DNA of 64,000 nt from NCBI GenBank assembly GCA_028822065.1, contig JAPKEL010000001.1, positions 1 to 64,000 on the forward strand, in the 5' to 3' direction. The DNA is from Woeseiaceae bacterium. Its GTDB lineage: Bacteria; Pseudomonadota; Gammaproteobacteria; Steroidobacterales; Woeseiaceae. The notes below the pieces were generated by a model that had not been told where the DNA came from, did not search any database, and was given only the letters and a program-made list of their open reading frames with translations. Shown here piece after piece: positions 1 through 8,469 of this stretch. The first letter of the stretch is position 1, and every line of letters begins with the position of its first letter. Made by a program: the position numbers and the translations under genes.

Positions 1-186
1 GGCCTGTTTTTGTATAGCACTTCTTTCTTGAATTATCTCCACTGGGATTATTTGGTTAGTGATTTTACCAGGCCCATCATGCTTACCTAGCCAACCATAA
101 GCGAGTGCGAAAAATAAGCTTATTAGCAATGAGGATAGAGCAATTAAACTAAAAAGAATTTTCTTTATTGGTGAAGAGAGAGCCAT
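1..186 (-). CDS. Partial membrane-anchored protein (N-terminus only)
   Basis: The reading frame starts at the ATG complementary to 184-186 and runs off the left edge, giving 62 residues. An AAGGA ribosome-binding site lies about 7 bases upstream. The N-terminus has a short basic stretch (PIKK), one hydrophobic segment at about residues 10-31, and a predicted periplasmic part beginning GWLGKHDGPGK. This layout would suit an endolytic transglycosylase of the MltG/YceG type or another single-pass envelope protein, but no diagnostic motif lies inside the window. It is the likely downstream member of the def/kinase operon, about 46 bases after the kinase stop. Confidence 0.5.
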   Translation of the reverse strand, partial: MALSSPIKKILFSLIALSSLLISLFFALAYGWLGKHDGPGKITNQIIPVEIIQERSAIQKQA

Positions 187-232
187 GTTTATCCTTATTT
201 TATTTTCTAATAATTTAGTTTGAATCTAAGGA

Positions 233-1153
233 TCACTTATATAGAGCTTCAAAGCAATTGTGTTTTTTATTCAGATTAAAAATAATGTCTGCTTTTTTTG
301 GCATTTTAAGTAAATTATCTTTTGTCCATCGCTCAAAGTGCTGCATGAAAAATGTTAAACTTTTTCCATGCATTAGATTGGTTTTATATTTTTTATTTTT
401 ACTAACAAGTTTCGATTCTTGTTTGGCTCGCCAGGTATTTAAAATCTCCATATTGGGTGGATTAAGGAAAAGTAAGGTATTAATTAGGCCGGATAGGTCT
501 CGATAATTACCAGCTAATTGCTGATTCACATAGTTTCTCCATATACCTTCACTGTCCATGGATTGCTCCAGTTGATTTATAGATTCTTTGAGAAAATTGG
601 GTTTTATCGGGGTATTACTCAAACACCACCCCTCAATAACAATTAAATCTATGGGTCCAGTCACTTGTCGCCATTCCGAGCTAGGTTCGCGATCGTCTTT
701 CGCTTTATTAAATTGTGGAAGCATGATTTCTCTGCCCAGTGTAAGATTTTTGAGTCGATTAATGTAATCTAACAGCATGCTTATATCATGAGTTCCTGGA
801 ACGCCTCTCGTGATTAGTAAAGGATGTATAGTTTTGCTTAAGTGCACCCTTTCTTTCTTAGTGAAATAGAAGTCATCGAGCGATAGTACAGCAACCCCTC
901 CATTTAAATGAGGCTGTATCGATGATTTTATAAAATCCGCCAGAGTTGATTTACCAGACCCTATTGGGCCATTTATTCCAAAAATATAAGGTGAGTAATT
1001 ATTCACTCTTTCGCTTATCCAGGAAATTAAAGGAATGTAATAATTGAGGATCAGCTTTTCGAAATCTTCTGGTAATTGATGCTTTTGAATAAAATAATTG
1101 ATCGATTTTTGTGAAATTAATTGAGAATAATCTGACTTATTTTTATTCATCAT
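233..1153 (-). CDS. P-loop kinase, D-glycerate 3-kinase (GLYK/YggC-like) family
   Basis: The protein has 306 residues. A Walker A motif NGPIGSGKST sits at residues 61-70, followed by SLDDFY at 91-96 and TRGVPGTHD at 115-123. That combination is typical of the plant/cyanobacterial type D-glycerate 3-kinase family and its bacterial relatives, within the uridine-kinase/phosphoribulokinase superfamily. Glycerate kinases convert D-glycerate to 3-phosphoglycerate with ATP. The substrate is inferred from family only. No signal peptide is seen, so it is cytoplasmic. The start ATG directly abuts the stop codon of def, so the two are almost certainly co-transcribed. Two consecutive ATGs exist and either could be used. 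Confidence 0.8.
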   Translation of the reverse strand: MMNKNKSDYSQLISQKSINYFIQKHQLPEDFEKLILNYYIPLISWISERVNNYSPYIFGINGPIGSGKSTLADFIKSSIQPHLNGGVAVLSLDDFYFTKKERVHLSKTIHPLLITRGVPGTHDISMLLDYINRLKNLTLGREIMLPQFNKAKDDREPSSEWRQVTGPIDLIVIEGWCLSNTPIKPNFLKESINQLEQSMDSEGIWRNYVNQQLAGNYRDLSGLINTLLFLNPPNMEILNTWRAKQESKLVSKNKKYKTNLMHGKSLTFFMQHFERWTKDNLLKMPKKADIIFNLNKKHNCFEALYK

Positions 1154-1678
1154 CTAATAAGCATTGGCTAATTCTAGTTCTTGAGTAAACCCAAAGTTTG
1201 CATGATCTTCTATTTTATCCACATACAAAAGGCCATCTAAGTGATCCAATTCATGCTGGACAACTCGTGCGTGGAAATCAGAGACCTCTCTTGTGATTTT
1301 TTTACCTAAAACATCATAACCTGAATATTGGATTTTTTTGAAGCGTGGTACCAAGCCACGCATTCCGGGAACACTAAGACAACCTTCCCATCCAGATTCA
1401 ATTTCATTATCTAAAGAAGTGTATTGAGGATTGATTAATACTGTTAAAGGGATGGCAGGGCTTTGAGGGTACCTTGGATTTTGTTTAAATCCGAATATTA
1501 TGACGCGCTTTAGAATACCAATTTGGATTGCAGCCAAACCGGCTCCATCATTTGCTACCATGGTATCTTTCATATCTTCAATTAATTGATATAGTTCGGG
1601 TGTATTGAAATTTTTAATAGGCTTAGCTATCTCACGTAAGATTGGATTACCCATTTTTAATAATTTTTTTTCAGTCAT
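1154..1678 (-). CDS. def: Peptide deformylase
   Basis: This cytoplasmic metalloenzyme removes the formyl group from the N-terminal methionine of new proteins. All three family motifs are present in 174 residues: GAGLAAIQIG (45-54), EGCLS (98-102, metal-ligand Cys100) and HELDH (142-146, two His ligands and the catalytic Glu). The length is normal. It is not followed by fmt, as it often is elsewhere, but by a glycerate-kinase-like gene with no spacer. The gene is probably transcribed from the 134-base region shared with the divergent sugar transporter. Confidence 0.95.
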   Translation of the reverse strand: MTEKKLLKMGNPILREIAKPIKNFNTPELYQLIEDMKDTMVANDGAGLAAIQIGILKRVIIFGFKQNPRYPQSPAIPLTVLINPQYTSLDNEIESGWEGCLSVPGMRGLVPRFKKIQYSGYDVLGKKITREVSDFHARVVQHELDHLDGLLYVDKIEDHANFGFTQELELANAY

Positions 1679-1812
1679 AAATTTTTACCAGTTTCCTCCA
1701 GAATAATACTGCTGAGATGAGTTTAAGATAATGAATATTCCAAATTAAGTTCAATAAGCATACAAGAATGTTAAATTAATTTATAAATTTATTTTTTCTG
1801 GAAACTTAGTAT

Positions 1813-3120
1813 ATGAATAATATTTTATATTGGTCTATTGCAGTCGCGGTTGGCGGCTTTCTTTTTGGTTTTGATACGGCGGTTATATCTGGAGCTGATC
1901 AACCTTTACAAGAATTATGGCGCTCCAGTGATCTGCTTCACGGAGCAATGGTTATGTCATCGGCCTTATGGGGAACTGTTCTAGGAGCACTCCTGGGGGG
2001 AATATTATGTGAGCGCTATGGGCGAAAGAATATTTTAATTACAGTGGCAATACTGTATCTGATATCTGCACTGGGTTCAGCGTTAGCGGGCGATCCATAT
2101 TTCTTTGCTTTGATGAGACTATTAGGTGGATTTGGAGTTGGTTTGTCTTCCATTGTAGTACCGGCCTATATTGCTGAGATTGCTCCTGCTGATCGGAGAG
2201 GGGGATTGGTTGCTCTTTATCAATTTCAGATTGTTTTAGGAATCTTAGTGGCATTTTTGTCTAATTTTATCTTATCTGAATTCCTTGCTTTAAACTGGAG
2301 GTGGATGCTCGGCATTGAAATTTTACCTGCGATGATATTCTTAGCCATGGTGATGAAAGTCCCTGAAAGTCCTAGATGGCTTCTTTTAAGAAGAAATAAT
2401 GAGGTCGAATGTAGTCGAATCTTACATATTATTGACCCCAAGACTGCTGCAGGAACTATTATGAATATCAAGAATTCGCAACACCAGTCTAATCAGGATC
2501 ATCTATTTTCAAAGCTATATGCGACTCCAATCGCTTTAGCTTTTTTCATAGCTCTATTCAATCAACTCTCGGGGATAAATTTTATTATTTATTTTGCTCC
2601 ACGCGTTTTTTCTTTAGCAGGTTTGAGTGATTCGATTGCTTTGTTATCATCGGCAGGAGTGGGAATGGTTAATCTGGTATTTACATTATTTGGTTTGTTA
2701 TTGATCGATCGCTTTGGTCGAAGACTCTTGATGATAATAGGTTCTTTGGGCTATATTTTTTCATTAACGACTATTTCAATGGCTTTTTATACTGGTGTTG
2801 ATGGATTGATTGTGGTGTTTCTTGTATTTTTTTTTATTGGCTCACATGCCATTGGTCAGGGCGCTGTTATTTGGGTGTTTTTCGCAGAAATATTTCCGAA
2901 TAATGTTCGCACCAAAGGTCAATCACTAGGCAGTGGAGTACATTGGGTCTTGGCTGCGTTAATTGCTTTGCTTATGCCTTATTTTCTGGGTCAATATGAA
3001 GCTTATGTAATATTTGGATTTTTTGCCATTATGATGTTATTGCAATTAATCTTCGTTATTTTTTATATGCCAGAGACCAGAAATAAAACTCTAGAAGCTC
3101 TATCTGAGAAATACAAATAA
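1813..3120 (+). CDS. MFS sugar transporter (sugar porter family)
   Basis: A 435-residue, 12-helix inner-membrane carrier of the XylE/GalP-like sugar porter family. Visible signatures are GFDTAVISG in helix 1, ERYGRKN after helix 2, PADRRG in the loop after helix 4, VPESPRWL at the end of helix 6, DRFGRR in the second half, and PETRNKTLE at the C-terminus. These proteins usually import hexoses or pentoses with protons. The sequence does not reveal the exact sugar. The length is slightly short for the family because the termini are trimmed. It is divergent from def. Confidence 0.9.
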   Translation: MNNILYWSIAVAVGGFLFGFDTAVISGADQPLQELWRSSDLLHGAMVMSSALWGTVLGALLGGILCERYGRKNILITVAILYLISALGSALAGDPYFFALMRLLGGFGVGLSSIVVPAYIAEIAPADRRGGLVALYQFQIVLGILVAFLSNFILSEFLALNWRWMLGIEILPAMIFLAMVMKVPESPRWLLLRRNNEVECSRILHIIDPKTAAGTIMNIKNSQHQSNQDHLFSKLYATPIALAFFIALFNQLSGINFIIYFAPRVFSLAGLSDSIALLSSAGVGMVNLVFTLFGLLLIDRFGRRLLMIIGSLGYIFSLTTISMAFYTGVDGLIVVFLVFFFIGSHAIGQGAVIWVFFAEIFPNNVRTKGQSLGSGVHWVLAALIALLMPYFLGQYEAYVIFGFFAIMMLLQLIFVIFYMPETRNKTLEALSEKYK

Positions 3121-3257
3121 ACCAAATTTGGTAATTATAATTTTATTTGGATGCAATTCTTGTTTTCAGATCTTAACAAAACTTACATAGACACTTGTGC
3201 GAAGATAAATGTAGACTCATAGAGGATAATGATGAATAACTAATGGAGTTTATGAAA

Positions 3258-4841
3258 ATGAGTTTTGCAAAAAATACTAAATTATTAATTGTATTATTGA
3301 TGGGTAGTTTTTTAATGGCTTGCTCTCAATCGACAAATACTAATGTACCTAGCTTTGGCAATATCAGTTTTGTAAATTCAGGCTCTCCTGAAGCTCAAGC
3401 CGCCTTTTTGTCGGGTGTTAAGGCGTTGCACAGCTTTCAGTTTGATGGAGCGCGTATCGCTTTTGAGGAAGCGCAATCAATAGACCCATCATTTGCGATG
3501 GCTTATTGGGGGCAAGCGATGAGTGATAATCATCCTCTTTGGGCTCAGCAAGATAAGAAAGCCGCTGCAAAAGCTTTAAATCGATTGGCGCCAACCTTTG
3601 AGCAGCGTTTAGCGAAATCAGGTAGTGAGAAAGAACAGGCATACATGACTGCGATAGAAGCTCTGTATTTCTCTTCCGATGATAAACTTGAAAGAGATTT
3701 TGCATACTCATCTGCGTTGGCTCGGATGCATGAGAAATGGCCTACTGATCATGAAATTTCAATTTTTTATGCACTTTCATTATTGGGAACAATGCGACCT
3801 GGTGATGACGGTTATCGACGTCAAGCACTAGCCGCATCAATTGCTATGTCTGTTTTCAAAGAAAACGAAAATCATCCTGGTGCTGCGCATTTTACAATCC
3901 ATTCCTTAGATGATCCTGAGCACGCAATTCTTGCACTGCCTGCAGCCACGGTATATGCAAATATTGCACCATCGTCAGCACATGCATTGCATATGCCATC
4001 GCATATCTTCCTACAATTGGGAATGTGGAATCGTGTGGTGAATTCAAATATCGAAGCTTATGCGGCTGCTGTCAGTAATAATAAGATGTTAGGCTTGAAA
4101 GAAGGCAGAGAGGATTTCCATACGCTTTCTTGGTTAGCTTATGCCAATTTAATGCTTGGTCATTTTGACCGAGCTGAAGAGAATGTAGCAATGGCCCTTG
4201 CAGCTGTTGAAAGGAATCCAGATGATGCCCGTATTTACTATGGTTACCTGAATATGCGAGCTCGACATGTAATTGAAACTGGTGATTGTGGTGAGACTGA
4301 ACTTAAAAATGCTGACTCAAATGAAGGTCAGCATATAGCTTGGGTCACAGCTGTAGGTATGTGTGCAGCAAAAGATCTTGATATAAACACAGCCACAGCT
4401 GCATTAAATCGTTTGTCTATGATGCGTGAGAAAACTGAACTTTCAGGCAAAACCTATAACGCACTACAAATTCAAGTTTATGAAAAAGAATTAGGGGCGT
4501 TAATCAAAGCAATGCAAGGTGAATTTGATGGGGCTGTGGCTCTAGCAAAAGAAGCTTCCATAATTGAGTTGGAGAATATGTCAGCACCTTCTGGCCCGCC
4601 GGTTCCAATGAAACCAGCTGCAGAGATGTATGGAGAAATACTTGCAGCTGCTGGTCGATATGATGAGGCTGTTTATGCTTATAAAACGTCCTTAAATTGG
4701 GTTCCTAACAGAACCCCTTCAATTTTAGGTCTTTCCTTAGTTGCCACCAAAAGTGGTAATGTAGAATTGGCTGAAGAGATGCAAACAAAACTTCAATCAA
4801 CACCGGGTATGAATTCAGATCGGTTTAGCGCTTCACTTTAA
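3258..4841 (+). CDS. TPR-repeat lipoprotein
   Basis: A signal peptide ends in a lipobox (LMAC, Cys about residue 22), so this is an envelope lipoprotein. The body is alpha-helical with tetratricopeptide-like units, for example FDGARIAFEEAQSIDPSFAMAYWG near the start, AYANLMLGHFDRAEEN in the middle, and AAGRYDEAVYAYKTSLNWVPN near the end. A His-rich conserved stretch (HMPSHIFLQLG, about residue 255) is typical of a widespread uncharacterised TPR family. I chose the ATG at 3258 because GGAG at 3245-3248 is 9 bases upstream. An in-frame ATG at 3243 has no ribosome-binding site. It probably acts as a scaffold for the exported proteins encoded next. Function unknown. Confidence 0.8.
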   Translation: MSFAKNTKLLIVLLMGSFLMACSQSTNTNVPSFGNISFVNSGSPEAQAAFLSGVKALHSFQFDGARIAFEEAQSIDPSFAMAYWGQAMSDNHPLWAQQDKKAAAKALNRLAPTFEQRLAKSGSEKEQAYMTAIEALYFSSDDKLERDFAYSSALARMHEKWPTDHEISIFYALSLLGTMRPGDDGYRRQALAASIAMSVFKENENHPGAAHFTIHSLDDPEHAILALPAATVYANIAPSSAHALHMPSHIFLQLGMWNRVVNSNIEAYAAAVSNNKMLGLKEGREDFHTLSWLAYANLMLGHFDRAEENVAMALAAVERNPDDARIYYGYLNMRARHVIETGDCGETELKNADSNEGQHIAWVTAVGMCAAKDLDINTATAALNRLSMMREKTELSGKTYNALQIQVYEKELGALIKAMQGEFDGAVALAKEASIIELENMSAPSGPPVPMKPAAEMYGEILAAAGRYDEAVYAYKTSLNWVPNRTPSILGLSLVATKSGNVELAEEMQTKLQSTPGMNSDRFSASL

Positions 4842-4882
4842 AATAAAAAAATGAGGCAATCAGTGAAATTTTTTAATGGGTA

Positions 4883-6808
4883 ATTACAATAAAAGATTCT
4901 TCTAAAAATAAAAATTCAAAAAAAGGGGTTACCCGGCGAGTATTTCTTGGCACCTCAGCTAGTGCTGCGGCATTAATTGGGAGTACCTCCAATGCCAATT
5001 CACAAACTACTGCAAAAAAGAACCCAGTTGTTAGTGTCCCAGCACCTTCCGAATCTCAATTAGATCGAGATGTTGGAACTCTAAAACCACCAGTCTCAAT
5101 CGAGAGGGCAGCGCAGCGTCCCGGATCTGATTTGATGGTACAGGTATTAAAAGATCTCAATATTGAATTTATTGCAGCAAATCCCGCTTCAAGCTTCGAA
5201 GGCTTGCAAGAATCAATCGTAAATTATGGGAAAGCACCAAATACAATGCCTGAGCTCATCACTGCGCTTCATGAGGAGTCAGCCGTTGATATGGCACATG
5301 GTTACGCTAAGTGCGAAGGCGCGCCCATGGCGGTAATGCTGCATGGAACAGTTGGCTTGCAGCACGCCTCCATGGCTATTTATCAAGCATACCATGACAA
5401 AACTCCAATTATTATTATCGTTGGTAGGGATGATAAATTTTTTCGTCAAGAGCAAACTGCTAATGATATTGCTGGCCTCACTAGGGCATTTACGAAATGG
5501 GATGCTCAGCCAAAATCACTCAGAGATTCACTTGCCGCAATTCAACGTGCTTATAAAGAAGCTATAACCCCACCAATGGGTCCAACTGTAATTGTAATTG
5601 ATACAGAGTTTCAGAAAGAAGAGGCGGGTGAACTTAAAATACCAACTTACACTCCTCCTGTTTTTGAAACTATAAATAAAAAACAAGCAAAACAAATAGC
5701 AGAGGACCTTTTAGAGGCAAATAATCCAAGAATACAGGTGGGAAAACTAAGGACACCAGAAGGGATTATTGATGCGATTGAATTAGCGGAATTATCTGGG
5801 TGTTCTGTAAGGACAGCTGCCGCCAATTTATCAATGAGCTTTCCGGAACGACACCCGCAAACTGGTAATGGTCATGACACGAATTATGATTATGTGTTGG
5901 GACTGGAATCAGATGGGTCGGATGTTTCAATTCAAGGGCCGAACTTATTATCAAATGCTGAAAACAGAGACCTTGCAGATATTGGTTTTGGCTTTATCAG
6001 AGATCCAGTTATTCCTCCAAGACGCGATCTTTCTGGAAGAAATGATATTACAGCAGATGCTCAAGCCAGCATCCCTATGATCATAGAGCAATATAAACGA
6101 CTTCAAACTAAAGAAGCGCTCGAAATTGTATCAGTAAGAGCCATGCAACATGCAACTACGAATACTGAAAATTACCAGAAAGAACTAAAGAATACACTTG
6201 AGAAAAAAAGAAAAGGATGGAGCTCAAGCCCGGTAAGTCTTGCAAGATTGTATTCAGAATTATGGCCTCTGATTAGAGAGCTTGATTGGTGTCTTTCTTC
6301 ACCTACTGTATTTTCCAGCCGCCATCACGTTGGCCTCTGGGATCATAATAAACCCTATAGTTATCTAGGTATGCATGGGGCTGGCGGTATTGGATATTGT
6401 ATTGGTGCATCTGCAGGGGCAGGACTTGCCGCAAAAGACCGAGACCGAATAGTGATCAATATTCAATGTGATGGAGATTTGAATTATACGCCAGGGTCTT
6501 TATGGACGGCGGCACATCACAAATTGCCTTTATTAACAATCATGCACAATAATCGAGGCTATCATCAAGAGGTAATGTACCTTCATTATATGGCTGGGGT
6601 ACGAGGCAGAGGAAGCGATCGGATGCATATTGGCACTACGTTGAGGGAGCCGTTTATTGATTATGCTAAACTTGCTGAAGCATATGGCGTTCAAAGTGAA
6701 GGACCTATTGAGGACCCGGAGAAACTTGCCGCTGCCTATAAAAGAGGCATCAAGACAGTGTTATCTGGCGAGCCTTATCTTATTGATGTTATTACTGAGC
6801 CAAGATGA
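4883..6808 (+). CDS. Tat-exported thiamine-diphosphate-dependent enzyme (start unresolved)
   Basis: A TPP-dependent enzyme of the acetolactate synthase/benzoylformate decarboxylase superfamily. The conserved glutamate is in ALHEES (about residue 131, counted from 4883). The Mg-TPP motif is CDGD at about 529-532 with the distal NN at 556-557; Cys replaces the usual first Gly. Upstream of the first TTG/ATG pair (5132/5135) the same frame continues with a clear twin-arginine signal, TRRVFLGTSASAAALIG, back to a stop at 4874. No ATG, GTG or TTG occurs in that stretch, so the true start is uncertain (ATT at 4883 is a placeholder, or there is a frameshift after the ATG at 4876). The stop overlaps the cytochrome start as ATGA. 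Substrate unknown; 2-oxo-acid decarboxylation is the family norm. Confidence 0.85.
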   Translation: MTIKDSSKNKNSKKGVTRRVFLGTSASAAALIGSTSNANSQTTAKKNPVVSVPAPSESQLDRDVGTLKPPVSIERAAQRPGSDLMVQVLKDLNIEFIAANPASSFEGLQESIVNYGKAPNTMPELITALHEESAVDMAHGYAKCEGAPMAVMLHGTVGLQHASMAIYQAYHDKTPIIIIVGRDDKFFRQEQTANDIAGLTRAFTKWDAQPKSLRDSLAAIQRAYKEAITPPMGPTVIVIDTEFQKEEAGELKIPTYTPPVFETINKKQAKQIAEDLLEANNPRIQVGKLRTPEGIIDAIELAELSGCSVRTAAANLSMSFPERHPQTGNGHDTNYDYVLGLESDGSDVSIQGPNLLSNAENRDLADIGFGFIRDPVIPPRRDLSGRNDITADAQASIPMIIEQYKRLQTKEALEIVSVRAMQHATTNTENYQKELKNTLEKKRKGWSSSPVSLARLYSELWPLIRELDWCLSSPTVFSSRHHVGLWDHNKPYSYLGMHGAGGIGYCIGASAGAGLAAKDRDRIVINIQCDGDLNYTPGSLWTAAHHKLPLLTIMHNNRGYHQEVMYLHYMAGVRGRGSDRMHIGTTLREPFIDYAKLAEAYGVQSEGPIEDPEKLAAAYKRGIKTVLSGEPYLIDVITEPR

Positions 6809-7212
6809 ATAAACTGATCTCATATATACTTTTATTGGCTTTATTTTTATATGGTCCCATCATTAATTCAGCCGCTAATAATCAGAGCGGTGCTTCTCTT
6901 TATTTGGATCATGGTTGTTACGCTTGTCATGGCTATAATGGTACAGGCAGATACCCAATTGCCAATAATGTGAGTGGTATTATGTCCAGTGAGGCACTGT
7001 TTATTATGTTTTTGCGTTTGCGAGCAGACCTTAATCCTCTGACTCCAGCAAACAGCATGCCAAATTACAGCGAAGCTGTAATTAATGACAAACAAGCCCA
7101 AGATTTGTATGCTTACATAAACACTCTGACAGATAACCCGCCTCAAATTGAAAACATACCCACCCTTAAAGATATACTTGATAACGCTACTAGGAAAAAC
7201 GAATATGAATAA
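6805..7212 (+). CDS. Small class I cytochrome c
   Basis: A 135-residue secreted monohaem cytochrome c. It has a signal peptide (residues 1 to about 23), a haem-binding CYACH motif (Cys38, Cys41, His42) and a probable axial Met85 in SMPNY. The start overlaps the TPP-enzyme stop as ATGA, which implies translational coupling and a shared function. This makes it the likely electron acceptor for that exported enzyme, although this is inferred from context. It ends 8 bases inside the next gene. The C-terminal tail after the haem fold (KDILDNATRKNEYE) is short and polar. Confidence 0.9.
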   Translation: MNKLISYILLLALFLYGPIINSAANNQSGASLYLDHGCYACHGYNGTGRYPIANNVSGIMSSEALFIMFLRLRADLNPLTPANSMPNYSEAVINDKQAQDLYAYINTLTDNPPQIENIPTLKDILDNATRKNEYE

Positions 7213-8452
7213 GCTCACCCGAAGTATTAAATTATTTACCTTCTCTCTTCTCTTGATATTTACTCAGCAAGGGCTAATGGCACATCATTCAGCAATCGCG
7301 TTTGATAAAACAAAATCAATCACGGTCTCGGGTAAAATTATTCGCTCTGTGTGGCGTAATCCGCATATGGCGATTAACATAGAAGTTCCTGGAAATACAG
7401 ATAGCTCAGTGCTTTGGAAGATTGAAGGTCCTGGAACTACAATTCTTGCTGGTAAGGGCTTTAATAAGAAAATGCTTATGGATGCAACTAAATCCAGTGA
7501 AAATATCACGGTAGTAATGCATCCGCTTCGATCTGGAAAGCCCGGTGGTTTATTGCAAAGAATTACCCTTGCCAGTGGAGATTCCTATCAAGTTGGAGAA
7601 GAGTATCAAGATTCAGCTGCAGGGGAACAAGAACGAATAATCCCCTCTCTCGTGGAATGGACGCCTCCGCCAAAAGGGGAAACATGGCAGGAGCGAGAAT
7701 CAAAAACTCGGCCAAAAATATTACCTTTAGTCGGTAGTGATGCAAGACAAACAGGATTAGGTGCATTGGATCCTGCAAATCTAAATAAAAAAAGATCTCC
7801 AGCACCATTTGATTTAACAGGTATATGGTCTTTTAGAGGGGAAGATAGGGGCGATCAAAATTATACGTCTATGTACGGCTCTTATGAATTTAAACCTCAT
7901 CCTAAATTTACAAAAAAAGGACAAGCAACATTGGATGAATATCACAGTTATGCTCGTGCTGGTAAGCGATATTATGAACCAACGGCGAGATGTTATCCTG
8001 CTGGAATGCCACGCGTGATGACTCGTTATGGCGCATTGATGATGCTTCAACACCCAACAGCAATTTTTATGGTATCAAGATTAAATAATGAATACAGGGC
8101 AATTTGGCTAGATGGTAGGGTTCGTGAACCAATTGAGAGTAGGGATAATAATTGGAATGGTGAGTCTATCGGGCACTGGGAAGGCGATACATTGGTAGTG
8201 GAAACACTTGGCTTTACCGATGAAAATCACTTAATTCAACAAGGAATTTTTACTGGCGATCAGTTGAAAATTATCGAGCACATTACGATGCTTAACGATG
8301 GCAACACCTTAAAAATAGATTTTACCATGACCGATCCTGAGCATTGGGAAGGAGAATGGAAACATACTAAATTTCGTGATCGAACATTACGTGCAGACAT
8401 TAGAGAGGCTAATTGTTTTGCCGCTGATAATGAGCTTCTGCCAGGCATGTAA
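7205..8452 (+). CDS. Exported DUF6152 protein fused to a 'TGIW' domain
   Basis: A 415-residue secreted protein with two parts. After the signal peptide, the mature protein begins AHHSAIAFD, the hallmark of DUF6152, continuing as a small beta domain with RNPHM and a pattern like LRSGKPGG to about residue 135. The second part starts FDLTGIWSF and contains the CYPAGMPR, WLDGR and GHWEGDTLVVET motifs that recur in several neighbours. The start ATG at 7205 overlaps the cytochrome gene; an in-frame codon at 7148 would lie deep inside it. No enzyme function is known. The paired His residues at the mature N-terminus would suit metal binding, which is inference. Confidence 0.82.
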   Translation: MNKLTRSIKLFTFSLLLIFTQQGLMAHHSAIAFDKTKSITVSGKIIRSVWRNPHMAINIEVPGNTDSSVLWKIEGPGTTILAGKGFNKKMLMDATKSSENITVVMHPLRSGKPGGLLQRITLASGDSYQVGEEYQDSAAGEQERIIPSLVEWTPPPKGETWQERESKTRPKILPLVGSDARQTGLGALDPANLNKKRSPAPFDLTGIWSFRGEDRGDQNYTSMYGSYEFKPHPKFTKKGQATLDEYHSYARAGKRYYEPTARCYPAGMPRVMTRYGALMMLQHPTAIFMVSRLNNEYRAIWLDGRVREPIESRDNNWNGESIGHWEGDTLVVETLGFTDENHLIQQGIFTGDQLKIIEHITMLNDGNTLKIDFTMTDPEHWEGEWKHTKFRDRTLRADIREANCFAADNELLPGM

Positions 8453-8469
8453 TAATCACAAGGTAAATT

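Noticed and set aside
3121-3132. Perfect 12-base palindrome ACCAAATTTGGT right after the MFS transporter stop
   Set aside because: About 15 perfect 12-base palindromes are expected by chance in 64 kb, and no T-run or nearby promoter makes it look functional.
4876-4905. Nine-codon frame starting at ATG 4876 before the TPP enzyme
   Set aside because: No ribosome-binding site and composition typical of AT-rich DNA; treated only as part of the unresolved start of the TPP gene.
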